Assembly: GCA_041905525.1 (NCBI GenBank)
Contig: JAYRKY010000001.1
Location: 62,001 to 126,000 of the forward strand
Length of the DNA stretch: 64,000 nt
Origin: SHVO01 sp041905525
GTDB taxonomy: Bacteria; Pseudomonadota; Alphaproteobacteria; Rhodospirillales; Rhodospirillaceae
Direction: 5' to 3'
Below are positions 56,276 through 64,000 of this stretch, in pieces. The translations under genes and the position numbers were made by a program. The notes beneath the pieces were generated by a model. That model saw only the letters and a list, made by a program, of their open reading frames with translations, had not been told where the DNA came from and ran no database searches. Positions within the stretch are counted from its first letter, which is position 1. The number at the start of each line of letters is the position of its first letter.

Positions 56276-57961
56276 ATGGGCAATATCCGCATTTCCTTTG
56301 TTTCAGTCGTCGCGGCCATCGTGCTGCTGGTCGGCTTCATCGCGTCGACCGCCACGTCGATGTACGCGCTCAAGCAGGAAAAGATTCGCGGACCGATATA
56401 CGAAGACATCATCGCGATGAAAGATCTCGCGGCGGATATCCTTCCACCCCCTGCATACATCATCGAATCTTATCTTGAGGCCTCGCTTGCCTTGCGCCAG
56501 CCGGACACGGCGAAGGCGCGTCAAGCCAAAGTCGAGGATCTGCGGCGTCAATATGACGAGCGCATCGCCGTATGGACGAAGTCCGATATCAGTCCAAAGT
56601 TGAAGCAGTTGTTGACCAAAGACTCCAACCGCTTCGCTCAGAATTTTTTCACCCGTGCCCAGCGTGAGTTCTTCCCGGCCCTCGCTGCTGGCGACCGTGT
56701 TGCGGCCGAAGCCTTCTATGCGGGACTGTCGACCGACTACGAGGCGCACCGCCGCGTCATCGACGAAATCGTGACCCTGACCAACGAAACTGCCCAGGAG
56801 ATCGAAGCACAAGCCTCCGACACCGACAAAACGCTCACGTGGGTGATTTGGATTTCATCGGGTCTCAGCCTCGCGATCATTGTTTTCAGCGCCGTGGGTA
56901 CGCTCACCGGTCTTGTGCGTCCCGTGGTCCAAATGACCAGCGCGATGCATCAACTCTCCAGCGGCAACCTGAACGTCGACATTCCCGGCGCCGGCCGCGG
57001 GGATGAAATCGGCGATATGGCGGCGGCGCTCAATGTCTTCCGCCGGAACAGCCAACGCATCATCGAGATGCAGGAAGAGCAGGAGCGCACGCGCGTCGAA
57101 ACCGAACGCCAGCGCAAGAAGGATATCGAAGACCTCGCCAACCAGTTCGAACGCAACCTGGGAGAACTCCTTCACCACGTCGCTTCGTCGTCCACGGAAT
57201 TGCGCGCCACAGCCGAAGCCCTGGCGCGGTCGTCCAGCGCGACCGGGCAGGAAGCCATTACGGTGGCGGCGGCCGCGGAGCAGGCGACATCCAACGTCGG
57301 CGCGGTGGCCGCGGCCACGGAGGAACTTTCCGCGTCATCGAACGAGATCGGCGGCCGGGTCGAGGCGTCCGGTCAAGTTATTGCCGAAGTGGTCCGGAAG
57401 GCGCGTACGTCGGCGGAGCAGGTCGAAGGCTTGCGCGCCGCCGCCGCCAAAATCAACGACGTCATCAGCCTCATCACCGCCATCGCCGAGCAAACCAACT
57501 TGCTGGCGCTCAACGCCACCATCGAGGCGGCCCGCGCGGGCGAGTCGGGCCGAGGTTTTGCGGTTGTCGCCGCCGAGGTGAAGGCCCTTGCCACACAAAC
57601 CGCAAAGGCCACCGGCGAAATCCAGGAGCATATCAGCGCCATTCAATCGGCCGTAGGGCAGTCGGCCGAGGCCATCTCCTCCATTTCCAGCAGCATCGGC
57701 CGGGTCGACGAAATATCGCGTTCGATCTTTGAATCGGTGGAAGAGCAGGCGTCCGCAACGGGCGAGATCTCCCGCAATGTCGCGCAGGCGGCTCGGGGGA
57801 CGGCGGAAGTCACGCGCGGCATTTCCTCGGTCAGCGAGGCCGCCAACCACGCCAGCACCGCCTCGCACGATGTGTTCACCGCGGCTGACGAGCTTAGCCG
57901 CAGCAGTGAAAAGCTGATGGCGCAGGTCGCGCAGTTCCTCAATCAGATCCGCGCAAAGTAA
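56276..57961 (+). CDS. Methyl-accepting chemotaxis protein
   Basis: Chemoreceptor of 561 aa. The ATG at 56276 has GAGGAG upstream. TM1 is at about 6-28. A periplasmic four-helix-bundle-type sensor of about 170 residues contains KQEKIRGPIYEDII. TM2 is at about 196-218, then HAMP (QMTSAMHQLSSGNLNVDIPG), and a signalling domain with the hairpin tip AIAEQTNLLALNATIEAARAGESGRGFAVVA. There is no C-terminal CheR-binding pentapeptide. No che genes are in the window, so it reports to a distant chemotaxis array. It is the last gene of the signalling island. Confidence 0.92.
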   Translation: MGNIRISFVSVVAAIVLLVGFIASTATSMYALKQEKIRGPIYEDIIAMKDLAADILPPPAYIIESYLEASLALRQPDTAKARQAKVEDLRRQYDERIAVWTKSDISPKLKQLLTKDSNRFAQNFFTRAQREFFPALAAGDRVAAEAFYAGLSTDYEAHRRVIDEIVTLTNETAQEIEAQASDTDKTLTWVIWISSGLSLAIIVFSAVGTLTGLVRPVVQMTSAMHQLSSGNLNVDIPGAGRGDEIGDMAAALNVFRRNSQRIIEMQEEQERTRVETERQRKKDIEDLANQFERNLGELLHHVASSSTELRATAEALARSSSATGQEAITVAAAAEQATSNVGAVAAATEELSASSNEIGGRVEASGQVIAEVVRKARTSAEQVEGLRAAAAKINDVISLITAIAEQTNLLALNATIEAARAGESGRGFAVVAAEVKALATQTAKATGEIQEHISAIQSAVGQSAEAISSISSSIGRVDEISRSIFESVEEQASATGEISRNVAQAARGTAEVTRGISSVSEAANHASTASHDVFTAADELSRSSEKLMAQVAQFLNQIRAK

Positions 57962-57967
57962 ACGGGA

Positions 57968-59425
57968 TTACGCGCCGATCTGGTTCTGTCCGCTCTTGGT
58001 TTCCTTGAGAGCGGCGAGCGCCCGGTCGCGCGCGGCACTGTGATCGACGATGGGCAACGGGTAGGTCTTCCCCAGCTTGACGCCGGCATCGGCCAGCTCA
58101 AGCGGCGTGGCCGTCCACGGCTCATGCAGCCGTTCGTCGGGAAGCTTCGCGAGTTCCGGGACCCACCGGCGCACATATGCGCCGTCGGGATCGTAGGTCT
58201 TGCCCTGTGTCACGGGATTGAAAATGCGGAAGTAAGGCGCCGCGTCGGCGCCGCAGCCGGCCACCCACTGCCAGCTGGCCGCATTGCTGGCGAGATCCGC
58301 GTCCACCAGCGTATCCCAGAACCACGCCTCTCCCTCCTGCCAGGGCAGCAGAAGGTCCTTGATCAGGAACGAGGCCACGATCATGCGCACGCGGTTATGC
58401 ATCCACCCTGTGTGCCACAGCTCGCGCATGCCGGCGTCGACGATGGGATAGCCGGTCTGCCCCTTTTGCCAAGCGCGGAGCTGCGCCGCATCGCTGCGCC
58501 AGGGAAAGGCGTCGAAGCTTTTGCGCAAGGGGGCCGCCGGCATATCGGGGAAATGGAACAACAGATGATAGGCGAACTCGCGCCAGGCGATTTCCGAAAG
58601 GAACACTTCCACGCCGCGCGGCATCGGATCCCCGGTCGCCGCAATCCCATGGGCCACGGCGGCGCGCCAGGCCTGACGCGGACCGATCTCGCCGAAATGC
58701 AGGTGCGGCGACAGACGCGATGTGCCGGCGCGTCCCGGGACGTTGCGTGTGTCGCTGTAGGCGAGGACGTCGCCGCTGACGAACGCTGAAAGACGTTTCT
58801 GCGCGCCGGCTTCGCCGGGCGTCCAGGCCGACTTGAATCCTGTATCCCAGGCGATGTGCGGCAGGAGATTCCAGGACGACAGGGCGTCGCTTTCCGGGAA
58901 CGTGGCCGGGGCGGCGATTTTCTTCGGCTCCGGCAGAGCGGCCTCCAGCGCCAGCGTCGCTCGCAGTGACTTCCAAAACGGGGTGAAGACCGTATAGGGC
59001 TTGCCCGCTTGGGTTTTGAGAAGCTGGGGCTCGTGCAGCAGGCCTGCGTTCGCACTCTGCGCCTCGATCCCGGCTTCCGCGAGGGTTGCTTTCAATTTGG
59101 CGCCGCGTATGACCGCCCACGGCTCATAGCGCCGGTTCCAGAAAACCGCGTCGGCGCCGGTCTCCGCAACCAGGCGTGGGATTTCCCGCAGCGCCGGCCC
59201 TTTGCGCAGGATCAGCCGGCTGCCCGCGCGCTCGATCCCGCGGGCAAGGCTTTCAAGACTGTGGTGCAGCCACCATAACGACGCCGCGCCGGGCGCCCAT
59301 GCGCCGGCGTCTTCCGGATCGAGGATATAGACCGGTACCACCGGTTTTCCTCGCGCGAGCGCGGCGCTCAGCCCCGGGTTATCGGCTAGGCGCAAGTCGC
59401 GCCCGAAGACAAAAAGCGTGGTCAT
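57968..59425 (-). CDS. Class I-type deoxyribodipyrimidine photolyase
   Basis: FAD-dependent blue-light DNA repair enzyme of 485 aa (cyclobutane dimers). The N-terminal Rossmann domain begins LFVFGRDLRLADNPGL. The C-terminal FAD domain has SRLSPHLHFGEIGPRQ, EIAWREFAYHLLFHFP, WQKGQTGYPIVDAGMRELWHTGWMHNRVRM and SWQWVAGCGADAAPYFRIFNP, the last holding the photoreduction tryptophan and active-site Asn. The start at 59425 overlaps the stop of the FeS photolyase gene by 4 bases; a longer reading to 59500 lacks family similarity. It is the final gene of a five-gene light/repair operon. Confidence 0.92.
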   Translation of the reverse strand: MTTLFVFGRDLRLADNPGLSAALARGKPVVPVYILDPEDAGAWAPGAASLWWLHHSLESLARGIERAGSRLILRKGPALREIPRLVAETGADAVFWNRRYEPWAVIRGAKLKATLAEAGIEAQSANAGLLHEPQLLKTQAGKPYTVFTPFWKSLRATLALEAALPEPKKIAAPATFPESDALSSWNLLPHIAWDTGFKSAWTPGEAGAQKRLSAFVSGDVLAYSDTRNVPGRAGTSRLSPHLHFGEIGPRQAWRAAVAHGIAATGDPMPRGVEVFLSEIAWREFAYHLLFHFPDMPAAPLRKSFDAFPWRSDAAQLRAWQKGQTGYPIVDAGMRELWHTGWMHNRVRMIVASFLIKDLLLPWQEGEAWFWDTLVDADLASNAASWQWVAGCGADAAPYFRIFNPVTQGKTYDPDGAYVRRWVPELAKLPDERLHEPWTATPLELADAGVKLGKTYPLPIVDHSAARDRALAALKETKSGQNQIGA

Positions 59426-60957
59426 GACTCGTTTCCGGACAGGTGCTTCAAAACTCCCTCCGCCGCGGCGAGGGTGCTTTCCTTTCTCTCCGTACTCCAT
59501 CCGGCCAAGGTCCGGTAGGGCATCGCCATGCGCGGATTGGCGCGAAGCCGGCGTTCATTGCGGATCAGAAACGCCCAGTAGAGGATGTTGAAGGGACACG
59601 CACGCGGGCCGGTCTTTTCCGCGACGCTATAGAAGCAGCCGCCGCAGAAATCCGACATGCGGTTGATGTAGGCGCCGGACGCCGCGTAGGGCTTCGAAGC
59701 CATTTTGCCCCCGTCCGCGAAAACCGCCATGCCAAGGGTGTTGGGCATTTCCACCCATTCGAGCGCGTCGGCGTAAACCGCCAGGTACCAGCGCTCGATC
59801 TCACGCGGCGCCACGCCTGCGAGCAGCGCGAAGTTGCCGGTGATCATGAGGCGCTGAATGTGATGGGAGTAGGCGTGATCACGCGTGCTCGTGATCGCCT
59901 CGCGCAAACACCGCATTTTTGTCTCGCCGGTCCAATAGAACGCCGGCAACGGGGCGTGCGCCTCCAGCGCATTTGAATCCGCGTAGGCCGGCATCAAGGT
60001 CCAATAGACCCCCCGCACGTATTCGCGCCATCCCAGAACCTGACGGATGAAACCTTCCACCGCGTTGATGGCCGCGCGCCCTTCGCGCCAAGCAGCTTCT
60101 GCGGCCGCGCAGACCTCGCGCGGCGACAAAAGGCCGATGTTCAGCGCCGGCGCCAACAGTGAGTGAAACAAATACGGGGCGCCCGCTTTCATCGCATCTT
60201 GATAATCGCCGAATGACGGCAAGGCGTTGTCCGTGAAGTCGCGCAGCGCCTCCAGCGCCTGCGCGCGCGTGACGGGCCATCCAAAACTGTTGAGCGTGCC
60301 GAAGTTGTCCGCGAACCGCTCCTCGACCACCCTCATCACGGCTCGCGTCGTTTCATCCGCGCCGAACCGCCGCCGTCGCGGGGCGACTAAGCCGGCAGGC
60401 ATTTTTTTTCGATTATCGGCGTCGAAATTCCATTCGCCGCCGGCCGGACTCTCGCCGTCCATGAGAATCCGATGTTCGCGGCGCATGTCGCGATAGAAAT
60501 GCTCCATCCGCCAGGTCCGGCGGCCCTGCGCCCAGGCCCGAAAGCGGCTCCTGCTGGCAAAGAAACGGTCGTCGCCGCGCACATCGACCGGCACGCCGAA
60601 TTTGGCGCTCCACCCTTCGACGATTGACTGCACGCGCCATTCACCCGGCTCGGTCACGACGATCCGGTCAGGGGCATGACGCCGTAGGGCGCGTTCGAGT
60701 TCGGATGTGAAGGACCCCGTGTTCGCCGGATCGTCCAACGGTACGTAATCCACTTCAAACCCGCGCGCACGCAGCTCCGCGGCAAAGTGCCTCATCGCGC
60801 TCAGGAAAAGGACGATCTTCTGTTGATGGTGGGGAACGGCGCGGCACTCTTCGGCGCTTTCGATCATGAGGACGCGATCTTGCGACGGATCGAGATCCGC
60901 CAATGAGCTGATGTCATGAGAGAGCTGGTCGCCCAGGACAAGGCGGAGCGTTTTCAT
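59422..60957 (-). CDS. FeS-containing bacterial (6-4) photolyase / cryptochrome (PhrB class)
   Basis: A 511-residue photolyase of the FeS-BCP class, which repairs (6-4) photoproducts and carries FAD, a ribolumazine antenna and a 4Fe-4S cluster. The four cluster cysteines fall at C350, C438, C441 and C454, the same numbers I recall for Agrobacterium PhrB, and the catalytic histidine region AYSHHIQRLM is at 362-371 (H366). The N-terminus RLVLGDQLS is typical. It overlaps the DUF2256 gene by 4 bases at its start and the class I photolyase by 4 bases at its end. The antenna, 6,7-dimethyl-8-ribityllumazine, is a riboflavin precursor. Confidence 0.93.
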   Translation of the reverse strand: MKTLRLVLGDQLSHDISSLADLDPSQDRVLMIESAEECRAVPHHQQKIVLFLSAMRHFAAELRARGFEVDYVPLDDPANTGSFTSELERALRRHAPDRIVVTEPGEWRVQSIVEGWSAKFGVPVDVRGDDRFFASRSRFRAWAQGRRTWRMEHFYRDMRREHRILMDGESPAGGEWNFDADNRKKMPAGLVAPRRRRFGADETTRAVMRVVEERFADNFGTLNSFGWPVTRAQALEALRDFTDNALPSFGDYQDAMKAGAPYLFHSLLAPALNIGLLSPREVCAAAEAAWREGRAAINAVEGFIRQVLGWREYVRGVYWTLMPAYADSNALEAHAPLPAFYWTGETKMRCLREAITSTRDHAYSHHIQRLMITGNFALLAGVAPREIERWYLAVYADALEWVEMPNTLGMAVFADGGKMASKPYAASGAYINRMSDFCGGCFYSVAEKTGPRACPFNILYWAFLIRNERRLRANPRMAMPYRTLAGWSTERKESTLAAAEGVLKHLSGNES

Positions 60958-61127
60958 GGCCGCCGATCAGGCGTGGCACTCGCCTTTCCACGCAGATTGC
61001 GGCAGCGATCGGAACAGTATTTGACTTCGTCCCACACCCGCTCCCACTTCTTGCGCCATGTGAATGGGCGCCCGCAGGCGAGACATGTCTTGGTCGGCAG
61101 ATCCGACTTCCGGCGCATTTTCGGCAT
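60954..61127 (-). CDS. DUF2256 small zinc-ribbon protein
   Basis: A 57-residue basic protein from the ATG at 61127. Four cysteines in C-x2-C (CLAC) and C-x3-C (CSDRC) form a zinc ribbon around PFTWRKKWERVWDEVKYCS, the DUF2256 signature. It is a frequent neighbour of photolyases. It overlaps the FeS photolyase start by 4 bases. Possible role: DNA binding or chaperoning for the photolyase; nothing is established. Confidence 0.85.
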   Translation of the reverse strand: MPKMRRKSDLPTKTCLACGRPFTWRKKWERVWDEVKYCSDRCRNLRGKASATPDRRP

Positions 61128-61153
61128 AGAGAGTCGCGTTCGGCCGCGCCGTT

Positions 61154-61588
61154 CTAGATCGTCAGACCGAAGATCAGCGCGCCGATCGCGCCGAGCGACA
61201 AGGGTATGCGCAGCACGCGATACCAATGCGGCGCCTGCGGCAGCCGCGCGTCCGCGATCAGCATGGCTGCAAGCCCCATCGCACGGATCAGGAGGCCCAC
61301 CCCGGTCGGCAGCAACAATGCGACCCAGCCCAGCAGCGACGGAAGAACGCTGACCGTCAGCGGCTTCAAGAGCGCGCCTGTCTCCGTCTGTGCGATGGCC
61401 AGGCCCCAGCGTACGCCGCCCAGGAACGACAGGATGATCGCGCCGTACGCCAGCAACGCGCGAAGCGACATCTCTTGCAGAGCAGGGTCGCCGATCAGTC
61501 CGCCGACGGCGGCCCCCACGAACGGGATCAGCCCGCTAAAGCCCAGCCACCGCGCCGCGGGCGGAATCTCTTTCAATGACTCAAGCAC
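61154..61588 (-). CDS. DUF3429 membrane protein
   Basis: A 144-residue protein with four or five membrane helices. GLIPFVGAA, LLAYGAIILSFLGGVRWG and VLPSLLGWVALLLP are the DUF3429 pattern. I chose the GTG at 61588 because GGAGG lies 7-8 bases upstream; the TTG at 61603 would have GAGG too close. It is located between the DUF393 and DUF2256 genes in the photolyase operon. Family function is unknown. Confidence 0.82.
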   Translation of the reverse strand: MLESLKEIPPAARWLGFSGLIPFVGAAVGGLIGDPALQEMSLRALLAYGAIILSFLGGVRWGLAIAQTETGALLKPLTVSVLPSLLGWVALLLPTGVGLLIRAMGLAAMLIADARLPQAPHWYRVLRIPLSLGAIGALIFGLTI

Positions 61589-61606
61589 AGTTCCGTCCTC
61601 CAAACC

Positions 61607-62014
61607 TCAACGCTCGACGCGCCGCCGTGCGTTGTCTTTCTGATGTCTAACAAATCGGCGCACCAAGCGTGGCCGAAAAATCAGGAATAGCCGGTAGAAC
61701 AGCTCCATCAGCGTGACGAACGGAGGCGATGATGCGAGACGTCCCGCCCAACGCCAGCCGGGCAATTGCTTCCAGACCTCGGCGAAGGCCGCTGCGCCGG
61801 AGAGTGTCTTGCCCTCGGCCGACCTGATGTGAAAGCGCGCCATCGCCGCGCCGCGATCGAGATCCGCAGGTAGCGCGGCGTCGGGCGCCGAAACATCCAC
61901 CAGCGCTAAAGCTCCGTCCGTATCATGGGCCCGGTACACCTCGATCTCCGCTCTGCAGAGCGGGCAGGCGCCGTCGAAGAAGACGGTCGTCTTTTGGCGG
62001 CATTGCCCGGGCAA
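61607..62014 (-). CDS. DUF393 (DCC family) thiol-disulfide oxidoreductase-like protein
   Basis: A protein of about 135 residues. The family motif is at the N-terminus, VFFDGACPLCRAEI (DGxCPLC with a CxxC pair), followed by VDVSAPDA and a C-terminal basic helix (IFRPRLVRRF). The likely start is a TTG at 62014 with GGAGAGG just upstream; longer readings to 62218 have shadow-like composition. It is the first gene of the DUF393-DUF3429-DUF2256-photolyase operon. The DCC motif suggests redox activity, but the family's role is not established. Confidence 0.75.
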   Translation of the reverse strand: MPGQCRQKTTVFFDGACPLCRAEIEVYRAHDTDGALALVDVSAPDAALPADLDRGAAMARFHIRSAEGKTLSGAAAFAEVWKQLPGWRWAGRLASSPPFVTLMELFYRLFLIFRPRLVRRFVRHQKDNARRRVER

Positions 62015-62106
62015 CGCCCTCTCCGCCCGCGCCAGGTCGCATCGCCAGTTGTCCTCGTTGCAAGGCGAGACCCTACCCCCGCGCGTGTTCGGACGCACGC
62101 GGTTCC

Positions 62107-62250
62107 TCAGCTGAGGGGCCGCCCAACGGCGAAACAGTCGGGGCCGCCGCGGCCCTGATCGGTCAAGCCGAGCATGAACCGCTCCGGCAGGAGATCCGAG
62201 CTGAAGTCCAGGCTGCACAGTTCAGGGCAAAGAGGAAGCTCGCCTGTCAT
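62107..62250 (-). CDS. Short reading frame of 47 codons, doubtful gene
   Basis: Starts at ATG 62250 and ends in TGA, with LCSLDFSSDLLPERFMLG in the middle. It is in a different frame from the truncated membrane gene it overlaps by 29 bases and could be a fragment of another broken gene. No family recognised and no clear ribosome site. Confidence 0.2.
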   Translation of the reverse strand: MTGELPLCPELCSLDFSSDLLPERFMLGLTDQGRGGPDCFAVGRPLS

Positions 62251-62764
62251 GCTGAGTCATCTGTCTCGACAGAATAGGGACTGAGCCGAGCGCGAACGCC
62301 AGGCACCCCCGAAGAACGGTGGGCGCTCCGGCGATCAACGCGGCCACCCCGGCCATGAAGAGCCATGCCAGCCATGTGCTGACGGTGAGGGAATCGTACG
62401 GCGCGATAGTAAGCGCGAGGTTATCGATCACGTGAGGGACGATGGTCAGGTAACCTTCATCACCCTTCAGCGGCCACCAACCCTCCGCCAGGAAATGGGG
62501 CACCATAAAAGTACCGTCCTCGGCCCAGAGTTGGGGATGCACGAGGGTGTCGCCGCGCCTAAGGAATGCGATCGCGAACGCAAAAACAAATGCGGCCGCC
62601 GCGAGGACGAAGGGGTTCTGTGCTCTATCGCTCCTCACTCGCACGGCTTTGGTCGAACCTCTGAAAAAAGGGGAGCCGCAAACGCTCCACACCGTTCTGT
62701 AGATGCCCCGGTGAAAGCCGTTCCCCCCGGGTCCAAGAAGCCGCGTCGGTGTCGTTCCCTCCAT
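62222..62764 (-). pseudogene. Truncated membrane protein (N-terminal part of a large glycan/membrane family)
   Basis: The frame encodes a hydrophobic helix (FVLAAAAFVFAFAIAF), then LVHPQLWAEDGTFMVPHFLAEGWWPLKGDEGYLTIVP, a periplasmic loop typical of the first domain of large (500-700 aa) multi-pass membrane proteins. Two more helices follow, and the frame ends abruptly in RQMTQHDRRASSLP. Only about 130-180 residues are present, so the gene looks broken after its third or fourth helix. The start is uncertain (ATG 62764, or GTG 62644, which leaves room for the divergent receptor promoter). I infer a deletion remnant. Confidence 0.5.
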
Positions 62765-62815
62765 GGTCAGAGATGATCCGCTGCGCTATAAAACCAGGCG
62801 CAAGGGGAGATCGAA

Positions 62816-64000
62816 GTGGGTTTTAACAGGGGTGTGGCGGCCGCTCTGGCCGTGGCCATGGTCGGCGTCAGCGCGACCGCGGCGAAGGCGCAGCGCGCGA
62901 ACGAAAACGCCGTTACAAAAGCCGAAGACGCTTTCGGCACGCAGATCGGCAATGAAAATGTCGGCCTCTACGGCACGCAGAGCGCCCGTGGGTTCAGCCC
63001 CGAGCAGGCGGGCAATCTCCGGATCGAAGGCTTGTACTTCGATCAGCAGGCCCGGTTCGGCAACCGCATCTCGCGCGGCACGATCATGCGCGTCGGCCTC
63101 AGCGCCCTGTCCTATCCGTTCCCCGCGCCGACAGGCATCGGCGATATCCAACTGCGCATTCCCGGCGACGACGCCCAGGGCAGTGCCGCCATCAGCTACG
63201 CTTATCCGACCGGCCAGCCACAGGCTTCGGTCGCGCTCGATTCCGAGGTGCCGGTGATCCCCGGCACGTTCGCGGTCGGAATCAGCCTGAGCGCCTATCG
63301 CCGTGTCGCGGAATGGCGCGGCGGCAACGACGGCATCAACGCCGGCGCCACCATGCGCTGGACGCCCAATGAGAACATCGAGGTCATCCCGCTCATGACC
63401 TTGAACTATCAGCTGCGCGACGAAGACACGCAGCCGCTGATCCTCACGGGCGGCGCCTATCTGCCGCCGGAAATCGATCGCGATACGTTCATCACCCAGA
63501 AATGGGCCGATCACGCCACCAAGGACGCCAACTACGGCGTCATCACGCGCGCGAACCTGCCCGCCGATTGGCGCTTGCAGGTCGGCCTTTTCCGCTCGGC
63601 CCGCAAGGAAGACCGGAACGTGACCTTGTTTTACCGCAACGTTCAGCAGAGCGGGGCGTCGACTCTCGACGCCTTCGCCGACCCCGCGCAAAGCCGCACC
63701 TCCTATTCCGGCGAAGTGCGCCTGTCGCGCGCCTTCAACGACGGCGTCCGTCAGCACACGTTTCATCTGTCCACAAAAGGCCGCAACGTCGAGCGTGTCT
63801 TCGGGGGCGGAGCGGGTGCGTCGCTGGGCACGGCGACATTTGGTATCTACACCCCGCTGCCGGAGCCGCGGTTCACCTTCGGCGCCAGCAGTCATGACAA
63901 AGCGCGTCAGATCTCGCCGGGCCTCTCCTATATCGGCTCCTGGCCCCGTGTCGGCGACCTCAGCTTCGGGATCCAAAAGTCCTTCTACACGCGCGACGTC
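62816..64000 (+). CDS. TonB-dependent outer membrane receptor, partial at the window edge
   Basis: The first 395 codons of an outer membrane receptor, running off the right end. GTG at 62816 has GGGGAGA upstream. A signal peptide (cleavage near AKAQR, residue 26) leads into a plug domain: VTKAEDAFGTQIGNENVGLYG, ARGFSPEQAGNLRIEGLYFDQQ and GDIQLRIPGDDAQ. The barrel begins around residue 140 with alternating aromatic strands (LNYQL, YRNVQQSG). A clear TonB box was not seen between signal and plug. The ligand (siderophore, glycan or other) cannot be told. It is divergent from the truncated membrane gene. Confidence 0.85.
   Translation, partial: MGFNRGVAAALAVAMVGVSATAAKAQRANENAVTKAEDAFGTQIGNENVGLYGTQSARGFSPEQAGNLRIEGLYFDQQARFGNRISRGTIMRVGLSALSYPFPAPTGIGDIQLRIPGDDAQGSAAISYAYPTGQPQASVALDSEVPVIPGTFAVGISLSAYRRVAEWRGGNDGINAGATMRWTPNENIEVIPLMTLNYQLRDEDTQPLILTGGAYLPPEIDRDTFITQKWADHATKDANYGVITRANLPADWRLQVGLFRSARKEDRNVTLFYRNVQQSGASTLDAFADPAQSRTSYSGEVRLSRAFNDGVRQHTFHLSTKGRNVERVFGGGAGASLGTATFGIYTPLPEPRFTFGASSHDKARQISPGLSYIGSWPRVGDLSFGIQKSFYTRDV

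Overview
The window is a dense, GC-rich bacterial chromosome segment. Its gene families point to an alphaproteobacterium: PAS_5 proteins, a DUF3240 protein behind a CzcA-type pump, NodT-type outer membrane lipoproteins, TamA/TamB, and a four-cysteine FeS-type (6-4) photolyase. Placement below class is not secure; a Rhizomicrobium/Micropepsales-like organism is only an impression. Almost all of the DNA is coding, many neighbours overlap by 1, 4 or 8 bases, and no gap exceeds about 300 bases. No rRNA, tRNA, CRISPR array, transposase or phage gene was seen. Both ends cut through genes.

Layout. 1-4692 (minus): MacA-MacB-NodT efflux operon. 4819-13668: a compact group of ten genes in four transcription blocks that look like one uncharacterised pathway: CDP-alcohol phosphatidyltransferase, membrane sulfatase-fold enzyme, creatininase-family hydrolase, RibA-like GTP cyclohydrolase II, stand-alone RibD-type reductase, cytochrome b561, methyltransferase, GT4 glycosyltransferase, a PTPS/QueD homologue without its catalytic residues, and an MDR dehydrogenase. 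This is the best candidate here for an undescribed system. 13829-19596: TamA-TamB. 19601-29617: metabolic and transport genes: Bcr-type MFS exporter, secreted amidase and cyclase-family hydrolase, exported SAM methyltransferase, ModA-like binding protein, SDR, IlvD/Edd sugar-acid dehydratase, ACS-type MFS permease. 29679-37539: two-component system divergent from a CzcCBA-like metal efflux operon, with a clear palindromic operator between them.

37644-44622: an eight-gene catabolic operon (isochorismatase-like hydrolase, five LivHMKGF-type ABC genes, ACMSD-like amidohydrolase, PuuE-like deacetylase) that probably imports and opens a small nitrogenous compound. 44816-47995: small envelope proteins, including a lipoprotein gene cut by an in-frame TAG and a second exported methyltransferase. 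48227-57961: a signalling island: hybrid histidine kinase (also cut by an in-frame TAG), response regulator, PAS_5 protein, lipoprotein, class III adenylyl cyclase, small helical protein, chemoreceptor. 57968-62014 (minus): a five-gene light/DNA-repair operon (DUF393, DUF3429, DUF2256, FeS (6-4) photolyase, class I photolyase). 62222-62764: a truncated membrane protein. 62816 to the end: a TonB-dependent receptor.

Family assignments come from reading motifs by eye and from memory of the families. No database search or structure prediction was run.
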